A stretch of 64,000 nucleotides of DNA from Spirochaetae bacterium HGW-Spirochaetae-1 (GCA_002839375.1 PGXY01000002.1:42764-106763); one strand, 5' to 3'; shown: positions 53,409 through 62,682, counted from the stretch's first letter. Program-made: numbers and translations. The notes: generated by a model not told the origin, from the sequence alone.

Positions 53409-54824
53409 ATGATAAAGCTGAGCTCTTACAGCTTATTTATACTTGTCGCTTTTTCACTTTTCGGCTGCGGAAATGTGTTCAACGGTGTTATTGATACGGA
53501 ATATACTCCGGATATTAATAATTTTAACGCTGTTTACAGTCGCGGCGTCACCAATTCATATTGTCCCCTTGTTGCAGCCGATGATGGCGGATACATATTG
53601 GGGACAAATGACAGCAATGGTGATAATTCCCAGGATATATGGATTGCCCATCTCAGTGACACGGGAATGATTGAGTGGGAATACCTGCTGGGCAGCAGTG
53701 AGTATGAAGAACTCTGCGGCGTGAAAAAGCTCGCAGATGGCGGGTTCCTCCTGATAAATAAGACAATGATTTTAGAAAAAGCGTCTCCGGCCATCTGGCT
53801 TATCAGGCTGAGCGCACAAGGGACTATTCTATGGGAAAAAGTCTTCAGCGGGTATTCTACGGATTATGCCGCAGACTGTATTGAGAATGATAAGGGGGAG
53901 TTGATCGTCTCGGCGTATACGGACAGTTATGGATCGGGCAGTGTAAATGCCGTGTTATTTAAACTGAGCGGGGAAGGAGAGTATCTCTGGGGGAAAGTAT
54001 TCTCTTCGCCCATAGATACTTCCACCACCTCGGCCTGCTATACATATGATTTTGCCATTAACATGGTCAGTATACAAAAGAGTTATTTTGTCACAGGCAT
54101 CAGTCTTGACAGCAGCGGCCCTGAGTGGAAAAGCTTTGTCGTCGAATTCGACGATGACGGCACCATAATAAACGCTCTCCGTTTAGCCGAGACCGGGTAT
54201 GATATAAAAATAGGCGGCATTATTGCTACTCCCAATGAAGAACTCATTCTGGTAGGGGATCGCCGCAACAGGAATGACAACAGCAAGTATGTGTATATTG
54301 TTGCTATCGACAAGCATGGCAGCACTCTCTGGCAAAACTCCTATTCTTTTGCGAAGGCTACGGTACTTCGCCGGATCATTCAGACATCGGATAAGAATTA
54401 TGTAGTAGGAGGATACCAGGCGGGAGACGGAATAATTCCCGACCGGGTCTTTCTTGTTAAATTCGACGTGAAAGGGAACCTCCTTACGGCGAAGGGGTAC
54501 TGGGACCCCCGTGTTGCCGTTATTCAGAGAATGGATATGACTTCAGGGGGGAGTAAAATATCGCTCTCAATGCTCTGCAATCTCACTCAGACATATGATA
54601 ATGCAACTTCACTTTATGTCGTGAACCTCAATGAAAACCTTGAGGAAACGGCAGTATTGAGGAGTGTCATGGAAACTATACCAGCCGAGAGCAGGTCAAC
54701 TACGCTGCTCAATATCCGTGAGGCCATGCAGATTAATGTAACCGAGGAAAATATAACTTTCGATATTATCAGGAACAATAATCCTGTAATTATTAATAGC
54801 AGTACGAATTACGCGCAACAATAG
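53409..54824 (+). CDS. Lipoprotein with repeated beta segments
   Basis: A 471-residue lipoprotein: signal peptide 1-19, lipobox ending LFGC with Cys20. The mature part has several about 55-residue repeats with patterns such as ADDGGYILGT, LADGGFLLIN and TGMIEWEYLLG, suggesting a beta-propeller. GGAGGAG precedes the ATG at 53409; the longer frame has no site. It converges with the CsgG-like gene and may be its partner or target. Function is unknown. The AT-rich gap 53138-53408 shows nothing certain. Confidence 0.8.
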   Translation: MIKLSSYSLFILVAFSLFGCGNVFNGVIDTEYTPDINNFNAVYSRGVTNSYCPLVAADDGGYILGTNDSNGDNSQDIWIAHLSDTGMIEWEYLLGSSEYEELCGVKKLADGGFLLINKTMILEKASPAIWLIRLSAQGTILWEKVFSGYSTDYAADCIENDKGELIVSAYTDSYGSGSVNAVLFKLSGEGEYLWGKVFSSPIDTSTTSACYTYDFAINMVSIQKSYFVTGISLDSSGPEWKSFVVEFDDDGTIINALRLAETGYDIKIGGIIATPNEELILVGDRRNRNDNSKYVYIVAIDKHGSTLWQNSYSFAKATVLRRIIQTSDKNYVVGGYQAGDGIIPDRVFLVKFDVKGNLLTAKGYWDPRVAVIQRMDMTSGGSKISLSMLCNLTQTYDNATSLYVVNLNENLEETAVLRSVMETIPAESRSTTLLNIREAMQINVTEENITFDIIRNNNPVIINSSTNYAQQ

Positions 54825-54837
54825 GTATTCGTCTGTT

Positions 54838-55830
54838 TTACCGGTAAAAATTAAAAATATAGCCGATGCCCGCCGTGAATGAACAGTAATGAATGAGTCC
54901 ATTCCGCTCAATGAGGCTCAGATGCCGGAAACCCGCTGTAACCATCACTTCCCTTGTCGCCCTGTATTGAATGTTGCAGCCTGCTGATATAAGGGGTTCG
55001 GGGCTGCCGCTTGTCTTCCCGTTCTTTTTAAGGATAACATATGAAATGCCTCCGGCGATGAGAGGTTCAGCGAAGACTTTATTGGTGAAAGGCAGACTAA
55101 TGGCGTAACAGGTCTCAAACATGATGGGGGTAATTGCCGCGTAATCTATCGATCCCGTTCCACGAAACTGCATATAACCCATATGAATACCCATGGTGAG
55201 CGAACGTAAAAGCATGTCTTCCAGCCCGAAGAATGTCTCTGCGGCAAATCCATCTTTAACAATATCTTTTAAATCGTTTACGGGCCGAAGGTATCCGCCG
55301 TTTAAAGACAGACGAAGCTTTGCCGCCTGTTCCTTTACAATATTTTTTTCTTTGAAAAAGGACACAATGCCATTTCCCAGTCTTTCCGCAGCCCGTATCA
55401 CTTCAGTGTCGTCAGCCAGTGTTTCAGAATCGGCATGAATTATTTTTCCGCTTTGCACCTCGGTAATACGGATACTTATGACAAGCTGATCGCTTTTAAT
55501 TATTTCTCCCGTGATAATATAATCTGAGGATAGAGTTTTCCCTATTTTTATTGCATCGGCATCACTTTCGGTCATTCCCGTTACAATCTGATATTCTCTC
55601 GTAAGCAGCTCGATATGCTTTCTTTCCAGGACATTAAAGAGACCTGACTTGAAAAGGATGTATTCGATCCTTTCCCTTGCGGCGATGGCATAGGATGCAT
55701 GGATATTATGCGGGCTAAAATCGAGAACGGCCATATTGGCCTGCGGCGATGCCAGTGCTGCTGCTTTTAAAAACAGGATCAGAATTATTATTCGGTGAAG
55801 TGATCTCCAGGAGAGGTGTTTCGTTTTCAT
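54838..55830 (-). CDS. CsgG/LpoB-like domain plus outer-membrane barrel-like region
   Basis: A 330-residue exported protein. A signal sequence (1-28) is followed by a CsgG/LpoB-like domain (about 32-165): ANMAVLDFSPHN, ERIEYILFKSGLFNVLERKHIE and DYIITGEI. The second half (about 170-330) is rich in alternating hydrophobic strands, ends in aromatic YIFNFYR, and looks like an outer-membrane barrel. It is the last gene of the sigma-factor operon, nine bases after the anti-sigma gene. Role is likely surface assembly or envelope sensing; not established. Confidence 0.75.
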   Translation of the reverse strand: MKTKHLSWRSLHRIIILILFLKAAALASPQANMAVLDFSPHNIHASYAIAARERIEYILFKSGLFNVLERKHIELLTREYQIVTGMTESDADAIKIGKTLSSDYIITGEIIKSDQLVISIRITEVQSGKIIHADSETLADDTEVIRAAERLGNGIVSFFKEKNIVKEQAAKLRLSLNGGYLRPVNDLKDIVKDGFAAETFFGLEDMLLRSLTMGIHMGYMQFRGTGSIDYAAITPIMFETCYAISLPFTNKVFAEPLIAGGISYVILKKNGKTSGSPEPLISAGCNIQYRATREVMVTAGFRHLSLIERNGLIHYCSFTAGIGYIFNFYR

Positions 55831-55839
55831 GCAATAGTA

Positions 55840-56586
55840 CTATTTTACCGCACCGGATATGCTTGCAGCTATTTCTTTGCATGAAGCGGCAATGGCATTT
55901 TTATCGGTAATGTTTCTGGAAGTCATATAAATGATCCTGCTTTCCCTGCGGTCAATGATTTTTACTGAAATAATATATATCTCATTGATGCCGGTTATCG
56001 ATCCTGTCAGGGCATATGAAACGTTTGCCGTGTCGGCCGTGCTTACCAGATTTTGTGGACCGTGGATGCGGGCAAGATTCCTTTTAATGGAAAGGACTAT
56101 TTCATCTGCGGTTCCGGCTTCGGCATTGATGGTTTCAATTGTTCCCATATAAATTTTATTGGAGCCGTAATGATTCGCAGGAGGATCCGTTGTTGTATCG
56201 CCGCTATGTAGAGGAAGTATCCCGCTGTGTGTTTCCCTGTCGGAAACTCCGACGGTATCAGCATTCCTTGTGGCGCATAGTTCAATGTATTTACTTATTG
56301 CAGTATACGACCCGGCAGTAATGCCCGATATGGCGAGGAATGATGCGGTGTAGAAGATAATACAGCTCTGATGGAACGAGACACCGATCCCGCATCTGCG
56401 GATGGAATACATAAGGGCCAGGATGAGTTGGATGACAACTCCGTATCGACCGCTTCCTTTTAAAATTTTGATCAGGTTCTCATTTTTTGAGCCGGCGATA
56501 TAATCCCTCAATTCGGCGGACACCGGTTCATTCACTTTAAGTCGGGCAATCAGAGTCTTTAAATAAATATCATCGTGATTATTCAT
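55840..56586 (-). CDS. Probable anti-sigma factor with CsgG/LpoB-like domain
   Basis: A 248-residue protein. The N-terminal 60 residues are charged and helical, like anti-sigma domains; one membrane segment lies at about 78-97; the C-terminal domain (about 145-248) has the same pattern as the CsgG-like protein downstream (SYALTGSI and YIISVKIIDRRES versus DYIITGEI and LVISIRITEVQSG). It overlaps the sigma gene by four bases, typical of sigma/anti-sigma pairs. The domain outside the membrane may sense a periplasmic signal. Function inferred from position and layout. Confidence 0.65.
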   Translation of the reverse strand: MNNHDDIYLKTLIARLKVNEPVSAELRDYIAGSKNENLIKILKGSGRYGVVIQLILALMYSIRRCGIGVSFHQSCIIFYTASFLAISGITAGSYTAISKYIELCATRNADTVGVSDRETHSGILPLHSGDTTTDPPANHYGSNKIYMGTIETINAEAGTADEIVLSIKRNLARIHGPQNLVSTADTANVSYALTGSITGINEIYIISVKIIDRRESRIIYMTSRNITDKNAIAASCKEIAASISGAVK

Positions 56587-57119
56587 AGGAAATCCTCAAT
56601 ACGGGTTATGCCCCTTTCTTTAAGGGCCCTGTGGATATTTCTCATAGTCAGAGTTTGTCTGTATTTAACCTGATCACGGGTAAGGCCCAGTTCCCGGGCT
56701 GTCTCCTCCAATGAATAACCCTGAAGGACCACCAGATTGAAAATGATCCTGTCTTTTTCTTTAATAAAATTGCCTGCATCATTGATTATTTCTTCTATAA
56801 TTATTCTGCATTCCTGACTGCCGTTGCTGAATGCAAGGGCCGAGTTGTTATAAAGATCATCGATGTTAACATGATCGGTTTTTTTTGTTTTATAAAATTC
56901 CAGGATGACCATTCGCATTGTCCCATAGAGCCAGTTCCGGATATTCCGGACCTCGTCTATTTTGTTATAGAGCCTGATAAAAATTTCCTGTGTGATATCT
57001 TCAGCGTCATCCCTGTCCTGGATTCTGTTGTATACGGACCCGAATATGAGAGAATAATACGTATCATACGCATCGATAAATTGAGCATTCTGACGTGCCC
57101 GTCTGAATATGCCTGCCAT
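56583..57119 (-). CDS. ECF RNA polymerase sigma factor
   Basis: A 178-residue sigma-70 family factor with only region 2 (about 15-80, DAEDITQEIFIRLYNKI and WLYGTMRMVI) and region 4 (about 125-170, LQGYSLEETARELGLTRDQVKYR). It is an extracytoplasmic-function factor, which would direct polymerase to a small regulon. The ATG at 57119 is chosen; a TTG at 57131 would add four residues. The next gene overlaps its stop codon and is the likely anti-sigma factor. The lipoprotein gene upstream probably shares its transcript. Confidence 0.87.
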   Translation of the reverse strand: MAGIFRRARQNAQFIDAYDTYYSLIFGSVYNRIQDRDDAEDITQEIFIRLYNKIDEVRNIRNWLYGTMRMVILEFYKTKKTDHVNIDDLYNNSALAFSNGSQECRIIIEEIINDAGNFIKEKDRIIFNLVVLQGYSLEETARELGLTRDQVKYRQTLTMRNIHRALKERGITRIEDFL

Positions 57120-57205
57120 AGTGCTCAACAATACCTGTACTGTAAGTGTATGTTCTGTCTTTTTGTGGTGAACATTTTTTCATTATATTGAAAAAAATGA
57201 ACTTA

Positions 57206-57556
57206 TCATTCAATTATTTTTTCAATTTCCCTGTTTCCCGCATAGTTTTCAAAATATACAATCGTTACCCTTCGGTTTCGCAGTCTTTTTACCTTATTCA
57301 GATAGCGAGATGATTCAAGCGAAACCAGTTTGCCGGATTTTTCCCGGGAGTAGAAGTCCCTGATAAAAAGCCACTCCCGGTTGTCTTTATCCGTGACAAA
57401 AACAAGTACCTGTCCCAGATCATTGACGGCGCACTCTTTTATCATAACGTCCTTTTTTATGATTTGTTTTTCATTCTCTCCCCGGTGTAAACAACCTGTT
57501 GCCCCTGTAGAGATGAAAACTGTTATCAAAATGGCTATGTATCTTCTGTTTTTCAT
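57206..57556 (-). CDS. Small putative lipoprotein
   Basis: A 116-residue exported protein: hydrophobic signal 8-20 and a possible lipobox ending ATGC with Cys22. The mature part is basic and beta-rich (RRVTIVYFENYAGN). I recognise no family. It lies upstream of the sigma gene on the same strand (86-base gap) and may be the first gene of that operon. A GTG at 57565 is another possible start. Confidence 0.65.
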   Translation of the reverse strand: MKNRRYIAILITVFISTGATGCLHRGENEKQIIKKDVMIKECAVNDLGQVLVFVTDKDNREWLFIRDFYSREKSGKLVSLESSRYLNKVKRLRNRRVTIVYFENYAGNREIEKIIE

Positions 57557-57645
57557 GGCGGTCACTTTTTATTTCTCTTCTGCCGGACTATCGATAAAAG
57601 GCAAAACAAAATTTTATCGGATAAATCAGAAGCTGATAATAATCC

Positions 57646-57676
57646 TTGACGGTCAATAAAAAAAGTGTTTTATACT
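57646..57676 (+). promoter_or_regulatory. Possible amidase promoter
   Basis: TTGACG (57646-57651) begins an 11-base palindrome TTGACGGTCAA, and TATACT (57671-57676) follows after 19 bases. The spacing is long, so confidence is limited. Confidence 0.35.
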
Positions 57677-57704
57677 GGTAAAAGAATTTATTAAGGAGGA
57701 AAAC

Positions 57705-59195
57705 ATGGGAACATTAAAAGAATACGCATCATATGACGGTCTTGGTTTGGCTGAACTGGTCAAAAAGAAAAAGGTATCACCCCGGGAACTATGTGAAACA
57801 GCCATTCAGGCAATTGAGAAAATAAATCCATTGCTGAACGCCGTTATTTGTCCCATGTTTGACGAAGGACGGCGGACCGTTGAAGGGAACCTTCAGCCCG
57901 GTCCCTTCAGGGGGGTCCCATTCCTTGTTAAAGACCTGGTATCACCCTATGCCGGTGTTCCCATGCAAAACGGATCAAAAGCCTATAAAAATTTTATTCC
58001 CGATTATGACAGTGAACTCATGGGAAGATTTAAAAAGGCCGGCCTGATAGTTCTGGGTAAAACCAGCACTCCCGAATTCGGGCTCATGGGCGTGACGGAA
58101 CCGGAGCTTTTCGGTCCTACGCGGAATCCATGGAATCGTGACCACACACCGGGCGGGTCAAGCGGCGGCTCGGCCGCTGCGGTTGCGGCGGGTATGGTTC
58201 CCCTGGCTTCGGGAGGAGACGGGGGCGGCTCTATACGGATTCCGGCTTCGTGCTGCGGCCTCTTCGGTATGAAGCCGACCCGTGGAAGGAATCCCTCGGG
58301 CCCCGCGGGCGGCGAGGGGTGGCAGGGCGCCGTTGTCGAACACGTAATAACACGATCGGTCAGGGACAGCGCTGCCGTACTCGACTGGACCAATGGCTCG
58401 GATCGGGGATCGCGCTGCGTTACCCCGCGGCCCGAACAACCGTACATGAAGGAGATCAAAACAAAACCGGGAAAACTGAAGATTGCTTTTTCCGTCGATT
58501 CACCCATCGGAAGATCGGTTCATCCGCAATGCGTTGAAGCGGTCCGGAAAGCGGCGAAGCTTCTGGAATCCCTGGGACATATTGTTGAGGAAACGAAACC
58601 CGACATCGACGGTATCGCCCTGGCCAGGTCCTATTTTACCATGTATTACGGCGAGGTTGCAGCTGACATAGAAAAAAGCCGTGAGGCATTGAAGAGAAAC
58701 CCGCGGAAAAATGATTTTGAGGCTACGACGTGGCTTCTGGGACTTCTGGGACAAAAATTTTCCGCCCGGGATTTTGTTCTATCTCTACGACAGTGGGATC
58801 TGGCAGCCAGGGCCATGGGCAGGTTTCACGAAAAATGGGATCTGTACCTGACGCCTACCATGGCCTATCCGCCGGTTCGTGTCGGTGAGCTGCAGCCAAA
58901 AGCCTTTGACCGTGCTGCCATGCAGGTTATCAATGCCCTGAAGCTGGGAGGCCTTTTGAAGGCCACGGGAATGGCTGAGGAGATTGCCATGCAGAACCTG
59001 GAAAAGACGCCATTTACGCAAATTGCCAATTTTACGGGCCAGCCTGCCATGTCCGTCCCGCTTCACTGGACGCCCGAAGGTCTTCCCGTGGGTGTCCAGT
59101 TTATTGCGCCCTTTGGCGGCGAAGCGGTTCTATTCAGGCTTGCGGCCCAGCTGGAAAAGGCGGTACCGTGGTTTAAGAAACGGCCGCCGCTCTAG
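57705..59195 (+). CDS. Amidase-signature enzyme
   Basis: A 496-residue amidase family enzyme with an intact Ser-cisSer-Lys triad: Lys76 in FLVKDLV, Ser152 in PGGSSGG and Ser176 in GDGGGSIRIPAS. It hydrolyses an amide; it is longer and more divergent than GatA and has no adjacent gatB/C, so tRNA amidation is unlikely. AAGGAGG precedes the ATG. Its stop overlaps the convergent slyD gene by four bases. Substrate unknown. Confidence 0.88.
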   Translation: MGTLKEYASYDGLGLAELVKKKKVSPRELCETAIQAIEKINPLLNAVICPMFDEGRRTVEGNLQPGPFRGVPFLVKDLVSPYAGVPMQNGSKAYKNFIPDYDSELMGRFKKAGLIVLGKTSTPEFGLMGVTEPELFGPTRNPWNRDHTPGGSSGGSAAAVAAGMVPLASGGDGGGSIRIPASCCGLFGMKPTRGRNPSGPAGGEGWQGAVVEHVITRSVRDSAAVLDWTNGSDRGSRCVTPRPEQPYMKEIKTKPGKLKIAFSVDSPIGRSVHPQCVEAVRKAAKLLESLGHIVEETKPDIDGIALARSYFTMYYGEVAADIEKSREALKRNPRKNDFEATTWLLGLLGQKFSARDFVLSLRQWDLAARAMGRFHEKWDLYLTPTMAYPPVRVGELQPKAFDRAAMQVINALKLGGLLKATGMAEEIAMQNLEKTPFTQIANFTGQPAMSVPLHWTPEGLPVGVQFIAPFGGEAVLFRLAAQLEKAVPWFKKRPPL

Positions 59196-59701
59196 CAGCA
59201 GCCGCCGCTGCCGCAGCCGTCACCACAGCCTTCAGTCTCTTCGCAGCCGCAGGAACAGCCATGGTCATACTGGGCCGTGTCATTAATGGCGATGAGCTCC
59301 AGGGAAAAATTTAGGGGTTTTCCCGCCAGGGGATGGTTCATGTCTATGACTACCTCCGATGCCGTCACCGATGTGATGACCGCCGGAATCTGCATGCCGT
59401 TTTCCATCTGCACGCCGATGGTCATTCCCTCCTGAGGCTCGAAGTTCTGACGGATTTCTTCGAGGGGGAAGGATTGTTTCCTGTTTTCATCGTATTCGCC
59501 GTAGGCGTCGGCGGGCTCAATGCGGATTTCTTTTTTCTCGCCGATATTCATGTCCATAACGGCGTTTTCAAAACCGGGGATAACCATATTGGCCCCAACT
59601 TGAAATTCCAGGGGCTGTCCGTCAACGCTGGTATCAAACACTTCACCGCCGTCAAAAGTACCCGTGTAATGTATAGCAACATACTTGTTATTTTCGATCA
59701 T
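59192..59701 (-). CDS. slyD: FKBP-type peptidyl-prolyl isomerase SlyD
   Basis: A 169-residue SlyD-like protein. The N-terminal FKBP domain has the usual IHYTGTFDGGEVFDTS start, and the inserted-flap domain follows at about 75-130 (MTIGVQMENG). The last 25 residues are rich in Cys (8), Gly and His, a metal-binding tail that in SlyD binds nickel and supports hydrogenase maturation. Here a role in metal handling is possible but the window has no NiFe hydrogenase. GGAGG precedes the ATG. It stands alone. Confidence 0.92.
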   Translation of the reverse strand: MIENNKYVAIHYTGTFDGGEVFDTSVDGQPLEFQVGANMVIPGFENAVMDMNIGEKKEIRIEPADAYGEYDENRKQSFPLEEIRQNFEPQEGMTIGVQMENGMQIPAVITSVTASEVVIDMNHPLAGKPLNFSLELIAINDTAQYDHGCSCGCEETEGCGDGCGSGGCC

Positions 59702-59976
59702 TTTATTCCTCCAGGGATTTGTTGTCCGGTTAAGCGATTCCTGTTATATTGTTATATCGCAATTGGGCGGGATAAAAGAAGATAACTGAAATTATCACCG
59801 GATTTTTACTTGGGAGTTACTCTTATTTTTCTTGTCATAATGTAAAGTAAAATTTAATAATAATCAAGCATTTTCCCTTTCTATGGTGGATATGTTGGAA
59901 TTATTTTGTATTTTGTGATATACAATTTTTAATGATTCAGAGGAGAATCAGGAAATATATCGTGTCAGGAGTTTAC

Positions 59977-60798
59977 ATGCCTATCGGGAAAAAAAGAAAA
60001 AAAGTCGGCCTGGCCCTGGGGAGCGGCGGCATACGGGGGCTTGCCCATGTGGGAGTCATCAAATGCCTTTGCCGGCATGGTATCCCCATCGATTATATTG
60101 CCGGGGCCAGTATCGGGGCCTGGGTCGGGGCGCACTACGCCCTGTTTGAAGATATCCCTCGCCTTGAACAGTTCACCGTGGGAAAACGGCTTGAAAAGCT
60201 GAATACATTTTTTGAACTGACACTTAAAGGGGGCATTGTAAAAGGAACAAAGGTGCAGCGGCTTCTGGATAATTGGCTGGGAAGCGCCGATTTTGAATCG
60301 ACGAAGATACCGGTTCGCATATCGGCGGCAGATATAATAACGGGCAGTGAAGTCGTGTTTTCCCGTGGGAAGCTTTCCCCGGCGCTCCGCGCCAGTATGT
60401 CGGTGCCGTCGGTATTCATTCCCGGAGTTGTCGACGGCCGCTTTCTTATCGACGGTGGTGTGGTGAATCCCGTGCCCGTATCGGTGGTGAAGGAAATGGG
60501 CGCCGATATTATCATCGCCGTGAATCTTGACAACTATTCCCGCGAGGGGCTGTTCGCCGCGGACGACGTGGAATCCCTTCCGCGGGTGACGACGCGCAGC
60601 ATCGATCTGCTTCGTCACCACCTGGCCCGCCACTGCTGCCGCGGCGCACAGATCGTAATTGAGCCCAATAACGCCCATGATGAGCTCTCGAGCTGGAAAA
60701 ACTATTTCATCAACAATATCGGTGAAGAGCACATGAAGAGAGGGGATGAGGCCGCTGAAGTTTTCATTCCGCGCCTGAAGAAGCTGCTGGGGCGGTGA
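59977..60798 (+). CDS. Patatin-like phospholipase (RssA-like)
   Basis: A 273-residue patatin-like protein with the catalytic dyad intact: Ser45 in GASIGAW and Asp159 in DGGVVNP, plus the oxyanion GSGGIRG (15-21). It is a small, soluble acyl-hydrolase of the RssA/YlbK type, probably cytoplasmic or membrane-associated, with unknown lipid substrate. The ATG at 59977 follows AGGAG; a longer frame begins at 59932. It is followed by a perfect hairpin. Confidence 0.88.
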   Translation: MPIGKKRKKVGLALGSGGIRGLAHVGVIKCLCRHGIPIDYIAGASIGAWVGAHYALFEDIPRLEQFTVGKRLEKLNTFFELTLKGGIVKGTKVQRLLDNWLGSADFESTKIPVRISAADIITGSEVVFSRGKLSPALRASMSVPSVFIPGVVDGRFLIDGGVVNPVPVSVVKEMGADIIIAVNLDNYSREGLFAADDVESLPRVTTRSIDLLRHHLARHCCRGAQIVIEPNNAHDELSSWKNYFINNIGEEHMKRGDEAAEVFIPRLKKLLGR

Positions 60799-60842
60799 GC
60801 GCCATAGTAATAAGGAGCATAATATCTTTGGAATATATTGCC

Positions 60843-60874
60843 ATTGATCGTGTTGAGCCGGCAACACGATCAAT
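60843..60874. terminator. Perfect 13-bp hairpin between convergent genes
   Basis: ATTGATCGTGTTG (60843-60855) pairs perfectly with CAACACGATCAAT (60862-60874) over a 6-base loop. It lies between the patatin gene and the stop codon of the small membrane protein gene. There is no strong T run; a bidirectional terminator or stabilising stem is likely. Confidence 0.55.
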
Positions 60875-61153
60875 TCAGAGGCACTGCACCATCCGGTTCA
60901 TCGATCGTCGTTCCATCAGCCTGCGGTCATAGGTCCGTCTTTCAAGGACAGGTTCCGCTGTCCTTCGGTCAAAGAGATGGAAGTGCTGGTAGTCGTCCCG
61001 TCTGTCTACGGAACGCCTCTGCATGAACCTCCTATCTCTCCCTCTTCTTTCATGATCGGGATTTTCGTCCGTTTCTCCATTCATCACCCGCATGATGAGC
61101 AGAAAAATCAGGGACAGTACGGTAATAAATATGATGATGTTGAGTTCTACCAT
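60875..61153 (-). CDS. Small membrane protein with Arg-Arg/Asp-rich tail
   Basis: A 92-residue protein: one N-terminal membrane helix (about 5-22) and a basic, repetitive tail with ERRGRDRRF, RRSVDRRD and ERRTYDRRLMERRS. I recognise no family. The tail resembles that of the gene at 62458-62682 (RREMEDRRSYGDRRS, FERRIHHRRV), and both have the same layout, so they are paralogues or convergent. It may be a cytoplasmic anchor for acidic partners. A GGAA site precedes the ATG at 61153; a longer frame to 61207 is possible. Confidence 0.65.
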   Translation of the reverse strand: MVELNIIIFITVLSLIFLLIMRVMNGETDENPDHERRGRDRRFMQRRSVDRRDDYQHFHLFDRRTAEPVLERRTYDRRLMERRSMNRMVQCL

Positions 61154-61256
61154 TGATAGTTCCGGTGTATCCACCTCAAATATATCAACGGGATCTTTCA
61201 AAATCAAAATATTATGTCTTTTTGATGTATATGTTTGAAAAATACGGCCGGAACGG

Positions 61257-62345
61257 CTAGGAACCTTTTTTCTTCAGGTAATCAATGAATTCCGTATAAT
61301 TGACCTCGCTCAGAGCGTCCATGTCCGTGATCTGAAAGCCTACGGTGAGATTGTTATTTTTGCCGGTGCCTATATGTTTTACGTTTGCCAGGATGGATGC
61401 TCTGGTGTTTCCGGGAAGATGCATGTCCAGGGATACCTGCGAATTTTCTTTAAAATACCGTATCGTCTTCCTTTCCCCGAGGATTATACCGAAACCGCTG
61501 GGGGAGATGTTGCTCACAATCAGTTTTTCACTGAGACTGCTGAAAATGCCGGCCGTGGCAAAGAGCTTGTCCAGGCGTATGGAATATTTTTTCAACTGCG
61601 CCAGGGTCGCCTGCATGAAGGGGGTGGCACTGTTAATCTGGATATAGCCATAGGGAAGCCTGGATTGATGGAGAAAGGGGACGGAAATTTCGGAAATCAG
61701 GCTGCTGTTTTTTTTCAGAACGGTATCCTTCGCGTAGATCTCATTTATATAGTAATTGATTTTTTTCGCGTCCCTGCTGCTAATCTGTGCTGTGAAATCG
61801 GGGATATAGATGGGAACACGTTCTGACTGGAAATACTTCATCCGCGCATCGCTTCGGCCTTCATTGCAGAGGAAAATTTTTACAAACTGGAAGGCGTTAT
61901 CCAGCTCATCTACGGCCACATCCCTGATGCTGTCGGTTTTTTTCTGGGACATGGCGAGACTGTTTTCGATGATGAAATCCGATATTACGTTTGTTACGTA
62001 AACCAGTTTTGTCGAACCCGATTCCAGTGTTTTTCTCTCCTCGGATCGGGAGAGTATCTGAAACCGCAGGGGCGAAAAAATGAAAAGGCCGCCGTCCTGC
62101 TGCTCGTAAAGTTTAAGGAAGGCATAGGTTACCTCTTCCTTGGTCTGGGCGTAAATAACGCATTCATCTCCGACGGTTTTTATCTGGGGGATTTCGAATG
62201 CCGCTTTCCCGTCGGTGAATCCGAGAAAACGCGCTTTTATCGGACCGTTGGGAAGCCGGAGAAACACATCGCCGCCGGAGAAATATTGTTTGAACAGATC
62301 ATTGAACCGAAACGGATCGGAAATACTGGTAATATTATTATGCAT
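61257..62345 (-). CDS. PilZ-like protein (possibly DUF1577-like)
   Basis: A 362-residue soluble protein. An N-terminal beta-rich region (about 20-110, VFLRLPNGPIKARFLGFTDG) resembles the YcgR-N-like fold; the C-terminal region (about 255-362) has the PilZ-type signature NISPSGFGIIL. The paired arginine motif is unclear, so cyclic di-GMP binding is possible but unproven. The layout recalls a Leptospira family (DUF1577), which would support a spirochaete origin. Start taken as ATG at 62345; a TTG at 62420 extends it. It is between two similar small membrane genes. Confidence 0.65.
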   Translation of the reverse strand: MHNNITSISDPFRFNDLFKQYFSGGDVFLRLPNGPIKARFLGFTDGKAAFEIPQIKTVGDECVIYAQTKEEVTYAFLKLYEQQDGGLFIFSPLRFQILSRSEERKTLESGSTKLVYVTNVISDFIIENSLAMSQKKTDSIRDVAVDELDNAFQFVKIFLCNEGRSDARMKYFQSERVPIYIPDFTAQISSRDAKKINYYINEIYAKDTVLKKNSSLISEISVPFLHQSRLPYGYIQINSATPFMQATLAQLKKYSIRLDKLFATAGIFSSLSEKLIVSNISPSGFGIILGERKTIRYFKENSQVSLDMHLPGNTRASILANVKHIGTGKNNNLTVGFQITDMDALSEVNYTEFIDYLKKKGS

Positions 62346-62457
62346 ATTTTTTAAATCCGGCAGAGCGGCAGACCGCCATTCCCTGGATAAAACATCCCCC
62401 TGAATAGAATTTATCGTCAATTTTCATCATACTAAAGCGCGTCAGATCGGGTGGAAA

Positions 62458-62682
62458 TCAGTCGTAAACCCTTCGATGATGTATCCTTCTTTCGAAGGAC
62501 TCCCTGGCGTAGCTTCTTCTGTCCCCGTAAGAGCGCCTGTCTTCCATTTCGCGGCGGTCAAGTAATGCCGTATAGCGCAAGAAATTGACCGCTTTCTCCC
62601 AGTAAAAACCGGGCAAGGAAGATATTGCGATGTACATGAGAACCGAGACGCATATAAGTATGATAAACTCTCTCGTGTCCAT
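62458..62682 (-). CDS. Small membrane protein with Arg/Asp-rich tail (second copy)
   Basis: A 74-residue protein: N-terminal membrane helix (about 5-25) and a tail with RREMEDRRSYGDRRS and FERRIHHRRVYD. It has the same layout as the protein at 60875-61153 and lies on the other side of the PilZ-like gene in the same direction. AGAGG precedes the ATG at 62682. Function unknown; likely a membrane-bound partner of neighbouring proteins. Confidence 0.6.
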   Translation of the reverse strand: MDTREFIILICVSVLMYIAISSLPGFYWEKAVNFLRYTALLDRREMEDRRSYGDRRSYARESFERRIHHRRVYD

